This document shows, in pieces, positions 61,203 through 64,000 of a DNA stretch of 64,000 nt. The stretch's first letter is position 1. The number at the start of each line of letters is the position of its first letter. A program made the position numbers and the translations under genes. Where the stretch lies: contig JAZARR010000247.1 of NCBI GenBank assembly GCA_037389465.1, forward strand, positions 930,001 through 994,000. Reading direction: 5' to 3'. The notes beneath the pieces were generated by a model. That model was not told where the DNA came from. It made no database searches and was given only the letters and a program-made list of their open reading frames with translations. The stretch is from Baylisascaris procyonis (lineage: Eukaryota > Nematoda > Chromadorea > Rhabditida > Ascarididae).

Positions 61203-64000
61203 TCGACTTTTTCATGTGATTGTCGCATAATTTACGGGCTAAAACGATGCAAATACGAAGGAACCCTATGTAAACGTCCTCTAAGTAACGATTGCTGGGA
61301 ATCTCCGAACGCAGTATTTACCCACCAGAAGGTAGTTATTTTCGTTTTTAGATATTAACACGAAAATCTAACAGTTTTTGGCTGTCGTTGTAACCTTTGA
61401 CCCTTGACCAGCGGAATGGGAGCAAAAGGCAATAGGCCATTTGTTTGAACGGGGACTTGGACTAAACCGGCAATATTTACTAATATTTGTACTAATATTT
61501 GCTCTGTATAATCTCATAGAGCGAGCATAATTTGTGAAAATATTCGTTTATTATTGTTGTGTTGTGTATAAATATTTGTGCGATGAAGAATTCTTTGTTT
61601 CGTACTTACTATTGCTGATGTAGAGGTAAAGTAACGAGCAGTAAATATAGGAATTGGAAGAGCTGACTTCTTCAATGATTCCGGAGTTGAGTCTGAGAGC
61701 CAGATTCGTTCCTCTGGAAGGAGCCAGGTTCAGGGCATTGACTGTTTTCATCAGAATCCTAGATGATGTAATTTCGTTTTTCCTGGTCTTTTGATCATTG
61801 GTTATGAGTGTGAACCATATTCCCCAGTTCATTTTACGCGTCATCAAGCGGTGGTTTAAAAAAATTTTTTTCCTGGACTTACGATCGTTACGAGCGTGAA
61901 CAAGCATGTCGGAGATGTGCTTTACTTGTTCAGTATTGCGAATAGAAGATGTGAGAGGAGGGGGGGGGGGGGGGGATGAATATTTGAGTATGGATTGAAA
62001 TAGCTGAGCAACAGCGATCACTGTTTTTGCATGTGCGAGCAGACCCCTTTAAAGCGGTTTAGCGCTTGCAATCTTACTTTCGATGATCGGTTCTTCTCTA
62101 AGAAGACTCTTAATTCATTGGGTTCTCCAAATCTGCTTCCGAAAATTAAGCTGACGATTATATATGGATGCACCGCAATAGAGCAAAAACATTTTCCGAA
62201 GAAAACCCCCCAGGTGAAGTGTGACCTTCATGAAGTGTTTGAGGGGTCACATTTGTGCTCTTCCAGGATGTCTGGAGGATTTCTATATTATCTCATTGAC
62301 CTAGTGGAGATCCACAAGATGGCTGGAAAGGTAATTGGGTATTAAACATTTGCCTGATAGAAGTGAAACTTTTCTGACATATGCAAGCTTTTATAAGAGA
62401 AGCTATGCTGTGGACATTTCCCATGGAATGAAACTTATTACACTATCTGGAAAGCATTAGAGCTTCAAAAGTTCCTCTCTTACATATGTATGATGTAAAG
62501 TGGTGAACTTTGACCTCACATAAAATACTACAATAGCTGTATTTGTGACTATCATGTTTGACCAAATGCATGAGAAAGAGTGCAACTTTTTAGAGATTTG
62601 CAATGTTTGAGTTTCTGGTCATAGAAAGATGACTTTTGAGGAGTCAGAATATTATGTTATTCGTAGTATTCATTCTTCCTGGCAGGTCGTCATTGAAATG
62701 TGTTGATTTTTTTTTTTTTTGTTTTTGGTTGCTGCGGTCGATGGGTTCTTTCTATTGAGTTTCCTTGGTATACAATTTTATTTCTCATTTTTATATCGCT
62801 TATAAACGTTTAGTATATTTGTTTCTTTCAATAATCTTTATTCAAGTGAATAAAAAAAATTAGGATTATTATAAGATTTAAAAAATTTTTGCATAAATAA
62901 CAATGCGTTAATATATGCGCGTACCCATAAATAACAATTTTTTGTTCGCTTTTGACTATATAATTTGATGTTTTGAATGGTTTTTACATTTTATCTTGCT
63001 GGACTTTTAGCAAACGTAACTGCCGAATTGTTGTTCCATCTTGGTGGTGTTGATAATATGTGATCGTCCTTTAAAGCACTCGTGATGATCTGTTCACATC
63101 TATAAGGTTCTCTATCTTTTCTGATTTATTATCGTCCATTAAATGTAAGCAAGATTATTTAAGAAATATTGGTGGTAGTTTAGTTTTGTGCATTTGCCAC
63201 TTAGCGTTGCCCTACTTGAAGGGAAGAGGGAGGTAACGAGTGAATTACAAGACTGTTGGATGACCGTACATGGTCAATTTGAAGGCTATATTGGAGGATA
63301 CAACGATTGCTGGTGATAACTCCTGTCCCATCCCCCTGCCCCCCTCATGGGCTTCTTTTCTACTCCGGATATCTTCATGTACCCGCTGTCCCCAGTCTAA
63401 TGTTGCCGAAGTTTTAACCACTTCCGTCATAGCTCCGATGACTTCCATTATTGCAGTTAGCAGTTTATTGCAGTTTGCAAATCAAAAGGGTGTAGTTTGA
63501 TTGCCGTTTCTTACTTTTCCTTACGCAGTGAGAGGTTCTTAATAAAATCGTCGCCTTAGATATTCATATGAACCATTCTTTCATTTGAAGTCATTTTCGC
63601 TTGAGATTATTTGATATTAGTGAAGCAGATCTTTATTATAGATATGGATTTTGCATTATCTCTGAGAATAACGATACTTCATATAAAGCTAGCCAATAAC
63701 GATTGTTACTGCTTTATTAGTAATTGCTGTTGTGTATGTATATGTCAATGTCGAGATATATACGTAGGAAACTAGTATTGAGATGATCGAATTACCATAC
63801 ATTTTGTTACGAACTCAATAGTTCACACTAAAGGAGATATTTGAATTGAGTTTTTATTGTTGGGGTTTGAGGTTCCCTATTAGCAATTCGTGAATGAGAT
63901 AATCCACCCTTCCTCTCCTCCCCCCCCCCCTTCTGGGCAGAAAAACATCGATTTTAGGGCTCTCTTAATTTGTTTATTATATCGTCTAAATTTCACTAAC
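61203..64000. other. 3' flank, no supported gene
   Basis: A minus-strand open frame (62021-61551, up to 156 codons) contains two related segments (DMLVHARNDRKSRKK and WFTLITNDQKTRKNE) and a perfect GTAAGT donor-like site inside it, but no acceptor or family was found. A minus-strand ATG at 63448 (MEVIGAMTEVVKTSATLDWG) followed by a GTACAT donor-like site is another weak candidate. G16 at 61960-61975 and C11 at 63920-63930 are present. Nothing else is recognisable. Confidence 0.4.

Noticed and set aside
1..64000. tRNA or rRNA genes
   Set aside because: I looked for GGTTCGA-type T-loop boxes with matching A-boxes and saw none I could fold by eye; a tRNAscan-SE run would be decisive.

Overview
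This is a eukaryotic, AT-rich, intron-dense window that reads as a nematode genome. The evidence is the gene content (a nematode-type transthyretin-like secreted protein, a GT92/DUF23 glycosyltransferase, a necepsin/ASP-1-like aspartic protease, a LAPTM-like four-TM protein), the intron 3' ends (mostly TTTCAG or TTGCAG), and splice-acceptor-like TTTCAG/TTACAG sites 5 to 20 bases before several start codons, as expected for spliced-leader trans-splicing. I cannot name the species. All gene models were assembled by hand from reading frames, splice consensus and codon-phase agreement, with no transcript data.

Layout, left to right. 72-11503 (+): 3' two thirds of an alpha-mannosidase II (aman-2-like, GH38), 16 exons, cut by the window edge. 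11504-17218: mostly non-coding, with a broken copy of an aspartic-protease exon (14.56 kb), one MITE copy and a TATA-like box. 17219-23055 (+): complete eight-exon secreted aspartic protease. 24199-31295 (-): complete eight-exon GT92 glycosyltransferase with an N-terminal membrane anchor; one intron carries a candidate plus-strand first exon. 31.3-39.6 kb: largely empty, with a pyrimidine tract, TA microsatellites, a 66-bp palindrome and a degenerate exon copy at 34.4 kb. 39627-42059 (+): three-exon transthyretin-like gene. 42839-43397 (-): possible two-exon gene of unknown function. 45782-61202 (+): five-exon four-TM (LAPTM/DUF7027-like) gene whose 12.3-kb second intron holds two remarkable things: a 4.3-kb satellite made of about 17 units of 248 bp, each an imperfect hairpin, and a nested minus-strand gene (51510-55825) for an unrecognised charged helical protein. 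61.2-64 kb: no convincing gene.

The genes do not form a pathway, although two of them (GH38 mannosidase and GT92) are Golgi glycan-processing enzymes and two (aspartic protease, TTR-like) are secretory products. The structural themes are inverted repeats and duplicated, decayed exon fragments: a three-copy MITE family with terminal inverted repeats of about 130 bp, two non-functional exon duplicates matching functional exons 7 and 18 kb away, and the hairpin satellite, which lies in an intron of one gene and ends about 110 bases from the stop codon of an opposing gene.
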